This document shows, piece by piece, positions 46,559 through 57,935 of a stretch of DNA of 64,000 bases. The stretch lies in NCBI GenBank assembly GCA_029204225.1, contig CM055093.1, positions 45,800,338 to 45,864,337 of the forward strand, given 5' to 3'. Under the pieces are notes generated by a model. The model made no database searches. It was not told where the DNA came from and saw only the letters and a list, made by a program, of their open reading frames with translations. Origin of the DNA: Diphasiastrum complanatum. Its lineage: Eukaryota; Streptophyta; Lycopodiopsida; Lycopodiales; Lycopodiaceae. The position numbers were made by a program, and so were the translations under genes. The first letter of the stretch is position 1. Each line of letters begins with the position of its first letter.

Positions 46559-49500
46559 TATTAACATTTTTAATGCCAAAAGGCATATAAGACCAAGTAA
46601 GTACATCTCAATATGATAAATACTAAAAGGAGCATATAAATGTCTCCACAAACAAACAACTACTATTAGCCGAAATGATTAGCCTATCAAGACTAGACAA
46701 AGTCTCTTCTCTGCTCTCAAGACATGAAAATCTGAGATATGGTACAATGAGGTGTCGTGTAGCTGAAGCTGTACAACAACCGTCAAAACTGTATGATAGA
46801 TCATGTCACAACAGGATCACTACTGAAGAAAACAAGGATAGATGAAGATGCAAGCACTGAAGAGGGAATAGTGGGCTTGCGCACGTGAGCTCTAGATTTG
46901 CGGAGTCTCTTGGTAGCCATAACATGTGGTCTGGAAGCAATACATTGTCGACGATCATGGTGAAGATCCCGAGAAGGGATATCTAAATCATCCTCTGACA
47001 ATTTACTAGCCTCAATGTTTGTTTCAGACACCAAGGGTCAACATATGAAATGAGTGAGCGCAGTGTGACTGGAGAATCATGGAGAAGACAATAATAGTGT
47101 CCTCGGATCTCATAATAAATAGGGCATCTAAATAGAAAATCCTCCTCTAACTCCACCTCACCTAATGTGCACATCTGGTAAAGTCTGCTCATATGAGGGA
47201 TGCCCTAGAAACGCCTCGTCTCCACATATAACTGGTGTGAGGAAACTCAGAATTGTCCCATGTAAATTGGAGGCAATGTGAGAGTCCACTATCCAAGTAA
47301 TGAGGTAAAACTGGGACCCCGGCATTGTCCAAGTCTAAGAAATTGAAGCGATAGAAGTCAAGTTTGACCCCAAGGGTCCCCTGCCATGTCACTCGAGAAT
47401 ATGCACACGGTAAATAACCCGCCTGATATACTGTTGAGATCCCTCTAGTAAATATCAAGCTCATCAATATAGAAAGTTCAAACCAAAGAGTGTGGGGAAG
47501 AGGGAACAACCTTGCTTCACCTTAATAGTACTCCTAACTTGCTCAAAGAGAACCTCCTCCGATCTGAAACATCCCCAAACCGGCTCATATAGTGCCATGA
47601 CAGCAAATAGGGTCCAAAAGACTCTAAGGCACTAAAGACTGGAAAATGTCCTAAGTTGTCACCTCGTTATGCTAGGACTTTTTAGATTATAAAGAAACTC
47701 AATCAAAATGCCTGTTAACTAGATCTTCCTCAAGGAATCAAGGTTCATCCAGTTGATCACATTAGTCATTTAAAGGAATGACTTGGTGGAAAGAACGAAT
47801 TGATTCTACAAGATAAATAGTTCAACGTGAGGACCTGTCATCCTTTGTGCCTTCTGAACCACAAGCCATTGTTGATGTTCGTCAACGTGGGCTCAGAAAC
47901 CAACAAATAACTGAGTACTTTGTTCGTTGGAAAGGAAGTTCCAAAGATGAGGACACATGGGAAGAGGAACGAGACCTTAGACTGAGATTCCCAGTTTTCC
48001 TTCCTTAGAAGAGGAATCTTTTAAGGGGGAGGGAAAGTTAAGGACCTAACTCCCTTGGGTCCCAAACCCAACTTGAAGTTGAACGTCGACTGGGCTTGTT
48101 GATTTGACCAGTGGCTCGTGGACTTGCATGGTTGTCACATGTCGTGATCTAGGATGTGTGCTATGCTTGGAGACTCCTACCTTGGAGGTATACAAGGGAG
48201 GAGGTCTCTCTTTACCATTCATTCTATCTACCTAGGGGAAGGTGGATGGTGAGCGCTTGTACACAGCCAGGATGAGTGCAAGCCTTGGGTGGGAGATGGC
48301 TAATGGCTCTGGCAGTGGTATGGGACACTATCAAGGTTTGAGGTCGGATCTCGCTTGTTACAAGTCACGGGCCAGGGCACGGAGGGTGGATCTGGATTGG
48401 ATCCTACGACGAGGTGGATCGTGTGACATTCGGTTCCTTATGGGTAGCCAACACCTGGTGGTTTGTGGCTGAAAGAGATTGTAATATCGTCCCTCCACTT
48501 TCTCCTTTTTCACCCCTGCTATCGTCTCTCTTGCCATTGAGAACATGAAGATCCATCGTGCTCGCGATATCGAGGACCTAGAGGCCGAACTCCTGTTTCG
48601 TACCACTGATATACTTGCACCTGTTTTGGCCCCTTAATCAGGCCGTCATTCATGGCTTTCCCCTTCCATGGTGCACTAATATCATCCACCCCATTCACAA
48701 GAGTCAAATAAAATTCATTTAAACTAAATATTTTTTATATCTCTATTCATCAAGCTTTAAGACATCTAACAAAGTTTGGGAGCTTTCAAGACCTTGATTA
48801 AAGTCTCTAGTGTGATGCAAAGAGACATATGCAAATAGTACTACTAAGACCCAAAGAAAGTTTCTTTTATTTTTTGCTCTAATTGGACTTTCATAAATTT
48901 GATTGAGCTTTTTTGTGATGCAAGAAATGAGCTTCATGGCTTTGGACAAGATATTTGGGCCTTGAACACCTTGATTGAGGTTCCTAGTGTGATGCACAAG
49001 GACATGCATTAAGACCTAAAAGGAAGTTTACTTTTCTTATTGTACACAAGGCCTTCATAACCTTGATGGAAGTCTAGTGTGTTGCAAAGCCATGTTCTTG
49101 TAACTTTGAATGAGATTTGGAACCTCAAATGACCCCATGAAACTTGATAACTATCCTACCATTATGATTGGGCACATTGTGGCTAAACTTTATGGCACTA
49201 TCCTTCAAACATTAATTAGTTGTGAGGTTGAGACTCGAAGATTACATGCTTTGGGTCAGGCTGGCTTCAGGACAGAACAGTCCACCACTAATCATGTGTT
49301 CACACTTTGTGCTATCATTGAGGAGGCCAGATCCAAAAAGTTTATTGTTGTTTTGTGGATTTCCAAAAAGCGTTTGACTCTATCCCACGTCATATGCTCA
49401 TCCAAAGGTTGAGAGATCTTGATTTTTCCATTGATCTTTAAGATACACCCAATCCCCTTCCTCATAGACCCTAGCTTGTCACTTTTGATTAGCGTAAAAT

Positions 49501-52500
49501 TGGGCTCTATCTTGAGCCGGTTTTACGTTATCGCGAGCAACAAGCAACATTTCTTGCATATCATGCAGGAAATCCACTGCTGCCTTAACCTTGAGGCTTT
49601 TGAGGCCAACGGACATTGGAGCTCTAGGCTGAAAACCATACATTAGAGTGAATGGACTAAAACTCGTCGCTGAATGTTTTGCACTATTATACACAAATTC
49701 AATCATTGGAAGGTACCTTTCCCAATCCGACTATCTCTTGGAAACATATGCATGAAGCATATCTTCCATAGACTAGTTCGTCCTTTTAGTCTGACCATCC
49801 AATTCAGGATGATCTGTAGACCCTAGACACAAGGTGGTCTCTAATTTCTCAAAGACCGCTTGCCAGAATTTGCCAGTGAACTTAGAATCCCGATCACTAA
49901 CAATGTCATTCGGCAAACCAAACAACTTGAACAACTTTTCCACAAAAAGCTGAGCAAGTTTAGAAGCTTTGACAGATTGTCTAGTTGGAATGAATTGCGC
50001 CATTTTGGTTAGTCTGTCAACTATAACCCAAATAGCATCATTTTGCTTCCCCATCCGAGGTTGCCCAACCACAAAATCCATGGAAATACTTTCCCACTTT
50101 CTTTCAAGAATTTCCAAAAGAAGTAACAAACCAGCTTTCTTAAGTCTTTCAGCTTTATTTACTTGGCATTCCCCACACTTGCGAACGTATGCCTCCACCT
50201 GACCTTTTAGATTTGGCCAATAAAAAATTCCTTTTTATTAGGTCAAGTGTTCTTTGTGAGCCAGGGTGCCCCGCACATGGGCTGTCATGACATTCATGTA
50301 GGATTTGGGCCCTAATATCATCATTTTTTGGCACACAAACTTTTCCATTCCGGAAAAGTAACCCATTTCTTATGGAATAGTCTCTTAATAGCTTGTCTTG
50401 AGGAGAAAGCTTGGAATCCTGCATTCCAAGGTGACCACCAGATCTAGAAGTACATGCCAAGACGTCTAGCCAAATACGACTGAATCACCTATCAGTCTTA
50501 CACAAATCTCTTAAGGATAGATATAAATCAGATTGGATCTCAGAAAGCTTAACTGATTAACCTCTCCAATCCGGCTTGAGATGTAAGAAAGTAGGTACTA
50601 GGAAAGGGCAAGAGTATCCTCAGTTTGGTAATCCTCCAACAGTCCAACTCATTTCCATCAATAAAAGTACTTGAATGATATTCCAAAGACTCTTAGCAAT
50701 AAAGATGCTCTTCATCTTGAATGCTAGAAAACCATAATGTTTCCATCTAGTTTGTTTGATTCACCAAGAACACTAGAGTCTTTAAAAATGTCACCTATGT
50801 TGAGATAATTCCACCAAACAGATTAAAAGAGATAATGTGCAAATGTTTCTTACTAAAGCAACGTGACTTCACACATATAGATGGATTGCTTGCTATCACA
50901 ATAGCCTAAGCGTGTTTGTACGTTCTTGTACTTGCAAAAAGTGCAAAAACACTAATTTATAAGAAGCTTTATCCTGATTTTTGTGTACAATAACCTTCAT
51001 ATCACATTCTTTGTTGCACAACATGTGTCTCGACTCTCAATTGGTTGTACCTCTCCCACAATCGTCTCAATCGTAGATACTTGTGACTCATTTGTACATA
51101 GCTCTGCAAGTGTCAACTGAATCACCTATTCCAAAATTGCTTGTAAATCCCTTGTGTGGGTATAGCAACCCCTTGTCAATGATCATATAGGAGTCATTGT
51201 GCCATTTCACCTATAGTTGTCTATCTCTCATCTATATGTACATGCCTCTCAACCTGATGGACCTGAAGCAAGTATAGGACTGAAAATGAATGTGTTCAAC
51301 ACCAATCAATCAAATTTACATCAAGAAACATGTGTACAATCACTACTCAATCTAGGTGTAAGCACCAATGTCAAGAAACTGAATTATTTCAATGTGAGTA
51401 CAAAGATCACTAGAGAAAATCTTATAGATCAGTCTAGATGTGCATAACTAATGAATGTACCTTTCTCTCATAAAAACAAACTTGACTCACACCTAGAAGT
51501 ACCTTTCTTCTTGTTGTAGGTGATGTCAAACTTGTAGATGGAGTAGCAATGGATTGGCAAGCTAAATAGTACCAATCTTCCATCTAAAAATATCACCGCA
51601 TATATGTAGGAAATGTACAAAATTTGGAGCCATCAAAATAGGTTGTACACTTTCTAAAATAAAGGGAAGGAATTGCAATGGTTTTGAGTGATTTCTTGGA
51701 CATTTGAGACATGTTTCAAGTATTTAATGTCTCAAAGCTTTAGTGTATTTGCTACTACGTATCCCGTAAAATGAGCAAAAAAGCAATAAGTTTTTGCTCT
51801 CAAGAAACCCTGAATTGCCAGTGGTGTATATATGTCTCACCTTGCATGACCTGATATCCCACCACTCCGAAGGATCGGCAAAAAATTGTAGCCAGAGCTT
51901 CTCGATACCACTTTGTTTGATACCACTTTGTTTGTCTGCATGCAACAACCATAACAATATCATAAACTACTTTATACAAGTGATGGGATATCCCACCAAG
52001 AACTTGTGGATACATTAAGAATCTTGAAAAAGCTAAAATTAAAAGGCAATCGCCGTTTTTAGCTATTACAATTACAAAGGGTTTCTTATCTGGCTACATA
52101 GCCAATGTTTCATTGAAGATTTCTCAGAAGTAGCTCTCTCTGCTAGAAATCGACCTTGCACTCCGTGAATCAACAAGTCATGTCCTTATCCATCAGACTT
52201 AAGAAGAGGTGTGAATTTTTTCATGTTGTGATCATAGTTGCACTGAGTTCTGAAGCAGCATTCCAAAAAGCTCCCGGAATTCCAGGACATTCCAAATCAG
52301 AATATTCTTTGAAAAACAAACTTTTTCTTAATATTCTCGGGGTGGGTGGGGGGGCTTGGAGAATAGACCCCGAGAGTGAAAAAAAAAACATATAAAAAAG
52401 GTTCTAAATGGCTGGCACCTAATAATTTGTTTTTTAGGGTTCCAGAATGCCGAGGATCTGGAACAGTGTTCCGTTTCAACTTTGGCTGTAATGCTAGCTA

Positions 52501-53084
52501 GTACTAGGAATACTCTAACAGTAATTTTTTTATTTTTTGATGACCAGTTGCCACAGACTTTGATTCCGAATTGAATAACTTTTCAGATCCAAAAGATGAC
52601 AGATGATAATGTTCCTGTGCAATCCATGAATTTTAGCCGGGCTTTCAAATTTTCAAAATGCAGAAGAGGCTGCGGCAACAAAATGAAAAAATGCCGAGGC
52701 CAAAAATGCATAACCCTGGAGAGAGTAAATTCAGAAATGGGAAATTCTCAATAGGCGCTATTCTTCACAATGAGCTTTGAAAACAGGGAGCTAACTTAAT
52801 CTGAGCAAGTGAGCAAAAATTGCTCTAAAGAGCTGAAGGGGGGTACCAGTGACTTCAGCGCAGACGGAGGTGCAAGTATCGTCCCTATGTAGCCGAGAAG
52901 AGAGGCACGCACAGCCAAATTGCGATGATATACTGCTGTAGTTTAGGCTGCTGGGAGATTTAAATCTTGCTCTTTTGGTAACACCAAGCTCTGATTCAGG
53001 ACGCGCGCGGAACCTGACACTTGTTCTCAGTTTGGAATGATGCCGCTGCTGCTGCGGCACCTGCAGCACCAAGCAGAGCGCCAT
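42446..53084 (-). CDS. PPR-DYW RNA-editing factor with two OSB/PDF-like modules
   Basis: Five exons join in phase with GT-AG sites: 53084-52847, 51935-51841, 46100-45974, 45867-45725 and 45619-42446 (238+95+127+143+3174 nt = 1258 codons plus stop). Exon 1 starts ATGGCG and is Arg/Ser-rich, an organelle targeting type. Exons 2-3 and 4-5 each encode the same module: LWxxxFADPSxWWD...K (intron) ...FKHKxxKxxLW...PxWxK/Q; the second has the actual PDF tripeptide (ARYPDFKHKETKQGIWI). This resembles the PDF motif of plant OSB single-strand DNA-binding proteins. Then about eight ~100-residue P-L-S PPR blocks, an E region, PG box (PGQSWIEV) and complete DYW deaminase: HSE (1190-1192), CVDC (1218-1221) and terminal CGDYW. 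The family performs C-to-U editing of plastid or mitochondrial RNA. Intron 2 (5740 bp) is full of retroelements. Confidence 0.88.
46228..46496 (-). mobile_element. LINE 3' end with (CT)n tail, truncated copy
   Basis: On minus it contains TATGCCTTTTGGCATGG and ends TTAATAAAAGCTCTCTCTC. The same 3' end is present in the neighbouring copy at 46497. It is a short 5'-truncated insertion, as usual for LINEs, with a CT-repeat tail after AATAAA. Confidence 0.65.
46497..47645 (-). mobile_element. LINE relic: RT part, zinc finger, 3' end
   Basis: Minus order: SEEVLFEQVRSTIKVKQGCSLFPTLFGL near 47620-47480 (RT block around KQGCPLSP), a spacer with LPHYLDSGLSH, the C-terminal finger MCTLGEVELEEDFLFRCPIY (47170-47110), 3' UTR, AATAAAGC and a (CT)n tail of about 58 bases (46497-46554). 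Several frames and stops. It lies inside intron 2 of the PPR gene, in the same direction. Confidence 0.75.
47650..48034 (+). pseudogene. Gypsy integrase tail with chromodomain
   Basis: HPVDHISHLKE (47753) is the conserved C-terminal stretch before the chromodomain. ITEYFVRWKGSSKDEDTWEEE at 47910-47975 is the chromodomain itself. A polypurine tract TTAAGGGGGAGGGA (48021-48034) follows. Frames are broken and the rest of pol is missing. Confidence 0.75.
48035..48597 (+). repeat. Probable gypsy LTR
   Basis: It follows the polypurine tract, contains a TATACAAGG promoter-like word near 48190, and is followed near 48597 by TACCACTGATA, a weak primer-site resemblance. The first two bases are not TG, so the left end is altered or mis-set. 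Confidence 0.45.
48743..49104. repeat. Diverged direct repeats, ~178-bp spacing
   Basis: CTTGATTAAAGTCTCTAGTGTGATGCA (48793) recurs as CTTGATTGAGGTTCCTAGTGTGATGCA (48971) and, shorter, as CTTGATGGAAGTCTAGTGTG (49063). Nothing coding. Confidence 0.65.
49105..49440 (+). pseudogene. LINE reverse transcriptase fragment
   Basis: NYPTIMIGHIVAKLYGTIL, GQAGFRTEQSTTNHVFTL and EARSKKFIVVL are RT blocks of plant non-LTR elements (finger and palm, before the YADD box). It is on plus, opposite to the LINE at 46497-47645, and breaks after the KRLTLSH segment. Confidence 0.75.
49479..50460 (-). pseudogene. Ty3/gypsy integrase relic, catalytic Glu lost
   Basis: Minus frames in order: SPCAGHPGSQRTLDLIKRNF (zinc domain), CGECQVNKAERLKKAG, catalytic-core SISMDFVVGQP, VSDRDSKFTGKF, and DGQTKRTN where the third catalytic residue (Glu in DGQTERTN) is Lys. 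A TAG at 49773-49775 stands where Gln is usual. EFVYNSAKHSATSFSPF follows. It resembles the intact integrase at 4394-5623 and lies inside the PPR intron. Confidence 0.85.
50461..51840 (-). other. Rest of PPR intron 2
   Basis: AT-rich. No further element or exon was recognised between the gypsy relic and the exon 2 donor. Confidence 0.5.
51936..52846 (-). other. PPR intron 1 (911 bp)
   Basis: Bounded by a GTACCC donor and a TTGCATGCAG acceptor on minus. Contains a G run (52338-52354) and a short A run. No other exon was needed to keep the reading frame. Confidence 0.6.
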
Positions 53085-53170
53085 CGTCGTCCCTTCCCGT
53101 GCTTCCATTCTTCTTCTCTGCTTCTATTTTGTTCGCATTTTTGCTCTATAAGCATAAATAATACGTAATA

Positions 53171-53229
53171 GCGCCACCGCCACCGCCACCAGCGTTACAG
53201 GGGTGGCGCCACCAGGGTGGTGGTGGTGC
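53171..53229. promoter_or_regulatory. GC-rich inverted repeat upstream of PPR gene
   Basis: GCGCCACCGCCACCGCCACC faces GGTGGTGGTGGTGC around a short loop with GGTGGCGCCACC, itself a perfect 12-base palindrome. It lies 87-145 bases upstream of the chosen ATG in otherwise AT-rich DNA, so it may be in the promoter or 5' UTR. Confidence 0.5.
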
Positions 53230-54949
53230 ATAACATGAGAGATGTTGAGGCTGAAACTATGCCACAAATGGTGAAATTTTTTGAACCCGAAATGATGTCA
53301 AAAGTGACATAATTATGTGCATTGCTTTGCATTTGGATCACTTGATCTCATCTTAGGCAACTGAGTAGCTAATATATTGATTTTTTTGTAAACTTGTTCA
53401 CCTCCCCCAACGAGTTGAGATGGTGGACGGGCTTGCATGGAAAGGATGCAATTGACTTGTTCATCCCCTTCTAACGTCAATTTCAAGGAGTAAACGCGTT
53501 AAATGCTAACTACTACAACCAAGACCACTGTAGTCACTTACTATTGTTACGATCACCACTACCAATACCACTTACTACAACCACCATCAACACCACTAAT
53601 GTCACCACCACCACTAGTACCAATGCCACTACCACTACCAATGTCACCATCATTGTCTTAGTGAGGGATCATTGCACCTAGTACTGTATGAGTGACATTG
53701 GTATTGGTGGTAGCTAGGATTTTAAGTCCATCATCTTTGGATGATTTCATGAGCTAGGATTATAAGTCCATCATCATTGGTCATGAGCATTCATATGTTG
53801 CCACATGTCAATGATTAATCGCTCAAAAGTTTTCAAGTGGCAATTTTGACAAAGTGTTAAAGTCCAATTGTGAATTCAACATCATAAATCATTGCTTGCA
53901 ATCACGTAGAGTTTACATAATCTTCATCATTAAAAACTTCTAAAATATTTTAGTTTATTTTGGTGCATTAGGTGTCCTTGTTCAGTTCAAAGGATTCGGA
54001 ATAATCCTTGACATGGATATTTGACACTCTAGTGTACGAGTTTATTAATTACACCTCGTCATTCCAAACTAGGCCCAAAATGTAATTAATAACCTTGTGA
54101 CGGCCCAGGCACTCCAACTAGGACATGCGGAGTAGTGATGGTGATTGACAGCTTTTATTCATGTTGAGGAGATCAAAAGCAATTAGATGAGAATTAGGGT
54201 CTTAAAAGGAATATCACTAATACCCACAAGAACTCACCCTTCTACACTTCTAGATTCCGATTTTCAGTTGCTAAAAACCTCTCCTCTCTTGTATTCAATC
54301 ATCGTAGATCAGAGGTGAAGTTGATTGGGTCTTGACTTTCAGTTTCTACTTGGTTGAGTGGTTTGGCTCCACAACACTCATTGTCGCATGCAATAGGATC
54401 TTAAAGATCTAAACTTGGCAATCTTTAGATTAGATATGTGAAATAAAGGTCATCTTTTTAGCTTTGTGCAATGGCAGTAAACTATTTTGATGATTTGCTA
54501 GAAGTTGAGGTCACACTCGTAGGTGAGTTTGAGCATTTGAATAAAGTTTTTTACTTTTGAAAGAATTTTTTTTTTTAATCTTTCAATAATTGGAATACTA
54601 CATAATGGAAGATCACTGCTACGTGATTCTCTACTCACCCACACGTTCAAATCATCATATAATTTGTAAAGCACTATTTTGGCCAAAACACACTCAGACA
54701 AGCACCAAAGTTATACTCCAAAAAAGGGATGATACTATATTACATTTATCTACACCAAAACTAGAATTTATACAATACTATTTTTAAAGGATAGTCATGC
54801 ATGGCATGACCTAAGTCCCGACACTTGTGCCAGTACGCTCCACATGCATGGCTATACTAGCCCCAACACAAAGACATGTGTACACTATCTAAAAAACATT
54901 GTACTGACGAATTTTTGTCGTCGTAGTAAGATTAAGCTTTAAATCCAAC
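53230..54949. other. Non-coding with ACC/ACT triplet repeat
   Basis: 53505-53660 is a worn (ACC/ACT)n array. GCTAGGATT-TAAGTCCATCATC is duplicated (about 53713 and 53754). Nothing else recognised. Confidence 0.55.
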
Positions 54950-56205
54950 ACCTAAACCTCACATTTACTTCAATGTTACAAACAAAGAGTCTATTTATAA
55001 ACATTTCAAACTCGTCCTTAAGGGTTTTGTAAGAATGTTAGCTATCTAATCAACATTGCTACAATGTACTTAGCATCATTGTTAAGCATACACTCATGTA
55101 CAACGTGATACTTAATCTCTATATGTTTAATCCTAGCATGATAAACAAGATTTTTTCATATGCTATATGCCACTCTGGGTATCACGTAAAATGACAATTC
55201 TAGAGTCCTGCTGAAGTCCCAATCGTCTACAACTATCGCAACCAAACAACTTCTTGTACAACAATTTCTAAAGCTTTATACTCAACTTCAGTAATAGGTA
55301 GAGCCATTGTATTATACTTCTTACTGGATCATGAAAAACAACCATTACCAATGTGAAAGACATAACTTAAAGTAGAGCGACTGTCATCCATGTTACCACC
55401 CCAATTTGTATGACATAGCCCTCAAGCTTCACATGATCACCATCATGGGAATATGACAAGCCAAACTTTGTTGTTGACTTACTAGACTCACACAACAAAT
55501 ATCAAGTCTAGTAGTTGTAAGATAAATAGAACTTTTCACTAGTGAACAATACTTAGTAGCATCAAAGGGTTCATTATTATCATACTTTGAGAGTGTTGCA
55601 CCAGCCTCAATAGAGGTGGATGATGCCTTGCTATTCTACATGCGAAATCTCTTGAGTAATTGAATAAGACATTTTGTTTGGGTAGGTGCAATTCATTGAT
55701 CACGTTACTAAAATTCCGCACCTAAGTAGTAGTGCATCATGCCCAGATCTATCACATCAAATTCCCTATAGAGATTTGACTGCCTTCACCATATTATCAT
55801 CACTACTAGCCATGATCAGATCATCCACATAAAGTACCATCAAGAGTATAGAACCATCTTTTCTAAGAGTGTATAGGTTGCAATATGATGAAGTATGCAT
55901 AAAACCTCTCCCTAAATCACAAAGCCATTAGGTTGTGCCATATATGTTTGTTCATCCAAAGTGCCATTAAGAAATGCATATTTAGCATCTATCTGATGAA
56001 CTTTCCATCCAAACTTAGCTGCTAAGGCAAACAAGAATTTAAAAGTAGTCCAATTTGCAATTGGTGTCAATGTCCTCTCATAATTTGGTTGGCGAGCTTT
56101 GCAGCCAAGGAAATTCATCATAGATCCAATATGTATGTCTAATCTTTCATGATGTTGATTAGGTACATAACCAAACAAAATACTATTATGAGGTCCAACA
56201 TACAC
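54950..56205 (-). pseudogene. Decayed Ty1/copia RT and RNase H
   Basis: On minus: KVHQIDAKYAFLNGTLDEQTY and MAQPNGFV (RT, 56000-55915), then LYVDDLIMASSDD with the YVDD catalytic box (near 55830), KYCSLVKSSIYLTTTRLDI (55550), and RNase H-like TEVEYKALEIVVQEVVWLR (about 55290) to KDEFEMF. Order is normal but frames and stops vary. Confidence 0.8.
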
Positions 56206-57557
56206 ATGTATGGGCTTTCACATGACAAAGTTTGCATCAAGATTCGATATAAAACATAGCCAAAGAACGTCAGATAACAGAAAGGTGGGGATGTTCAACT
56301 ACCGTACTTTTTTTAACAGGTTATAGACATTTATTACGAAGAAAAACACCTTGTTTCTCAACAATAAAGGCAATAATACAAAAACATACGCAACAATACA
56401 AAAATGCCTTGATAGTCATTGTCATATAACTTATGTAAAATTCTCTCATATTACTTGTTCTCTTTTTGAATGCAAACAAATAACAACTAATATCTCAACA
56501 TTGATTTTCTTCTTGTCATGTTCCTCCTGCATGAATATCTTTTCAAACTAATAGTTACAACATTGATATATTCATTGTTTTGATAGTGCCTAAAGCGCTT
56601 CAATAGAGGTTGATTGGATGTACATGTTGCTATTATGGTCCAATCAACAAACACACACAAACACATAATAGGTGTGTTTGCATGCCAAATACGGTTTTCC
56701 TTCCACATGGCTATGTTGGAGTTAATCTTCACTCCTACTCACCTAAATTCATTTCATGAGTACTATATTCTCTCTAACAATGACCCAGTGTACATGACCA
56801 TTCTTAAGTTGTGTCCAAGTTCACTTAGTTACTTGTACATACAAAAATTCATTTTTTGCTTTAGTTGGCAATTTTGGCCAATATGACTAGTTTGTCAAGT
56901 TTTGGATAAGCTAGGCCAAACCAATCTAGAGAGAGGAGAGAGAGTCATCACTCTTATTTATAAATAACAGGCTCTATGCTGGAATAGTAGAACCTAAGAG
57001 GTATACCACTTTTCGAAGCTTTGGAGGCAATAATATCATCTCATCTTTGGTTCTCTTCTACATTTGTGTAATCTCTATTGGAGGAAGGAATTAAATGCAT
57101 TTTTGCTATTGTATGGCCTATTTACAAAAAATAGGACCAGATAGTTAAACGGTCATTAAATCAAAGTGTAAAGGATGCTAGAAGTACATTCCCAAGCTTA
57201 AAGCCCACCTTGAGAATCGAATCCTTTCCCACGCAGGGAATATGGCCATAATGCCTCAATACCATTTTCAGCCAAGGAACTACAAAACAAATTCAAAAAA
57301 ATGGTTGCACTTTTACATCGTGTGAAGCCCGTTGGGCAAGGCTTTATGCCTCATGAGGCACCTGCCTGAGGACATGACTTTACCCTATATGTAAAGGATG
57401 ACGAGGGAGATCCTTTTAATGGCTAAACAAAATTTACAAGTCCCTTTTATGCATTTTATGGATTGTGTTACCCTTCTAACAATTTTAATTCTTTTTATAA
57501 TGATGTTCTTATGAAAATTCTTTGTGAACTTGAGATTTTGTAATATGCCAAAAACAT
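56206..57557. other. Non-coding, AT-rich
   Basis: No gene or clear element recognised. Confidence 0.45.
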
Positions 57558-57935
57558 AGGTGAGGTCAATTTTAATCTCACCTTCAATTTTTTTAAGGGC
57601 AACATTCTATTCACATGTTTCAAAGAACAAGCTATGAAATCATAGTTTCTTATGAATTTTCAATCTTTGCATATTTAATGCTCTTTAGCAATGTGAAGTC
57701 TTCTTCCAAATAAATCTTTTATATGCTTGAGTAAAGCCCTTTTGAGGTCGCTTTTAGACTTCATGATCTCATCTTCGATGTTTAACGGGGAACATTTACT
57801 TCACATGTTCCAAAAAAGCAAGTAATGAACTCATGGTTTCATAAGGAATCACAACCTTTGCGTTATATGATGCTCTTCAACAATGCGAAGTAAACTTCAA
57901 AGAAAATCATTTATGTGCTTGAGTAAGGTCTTTTG
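57558..57935. repeat. Diverged tandem duplication, ~188-bp unit
   Basis: Two units in sequence (about 57558-57744 and 57745-57935) share GGTC...TCTCA-CTTC-AT, TTCACATGTT-CAAA, ATGCTCTT-A-CAATG-GAAGT and TATG-GCTTGAGTAA at matching positions. Confidence 0.65.

Noticed and set aside
57300-57400. tRNA-like look of GCCCGTTGGGCAAGGC...
   Set aside because: No cloverleaf with correct arms could be drawn by eye.
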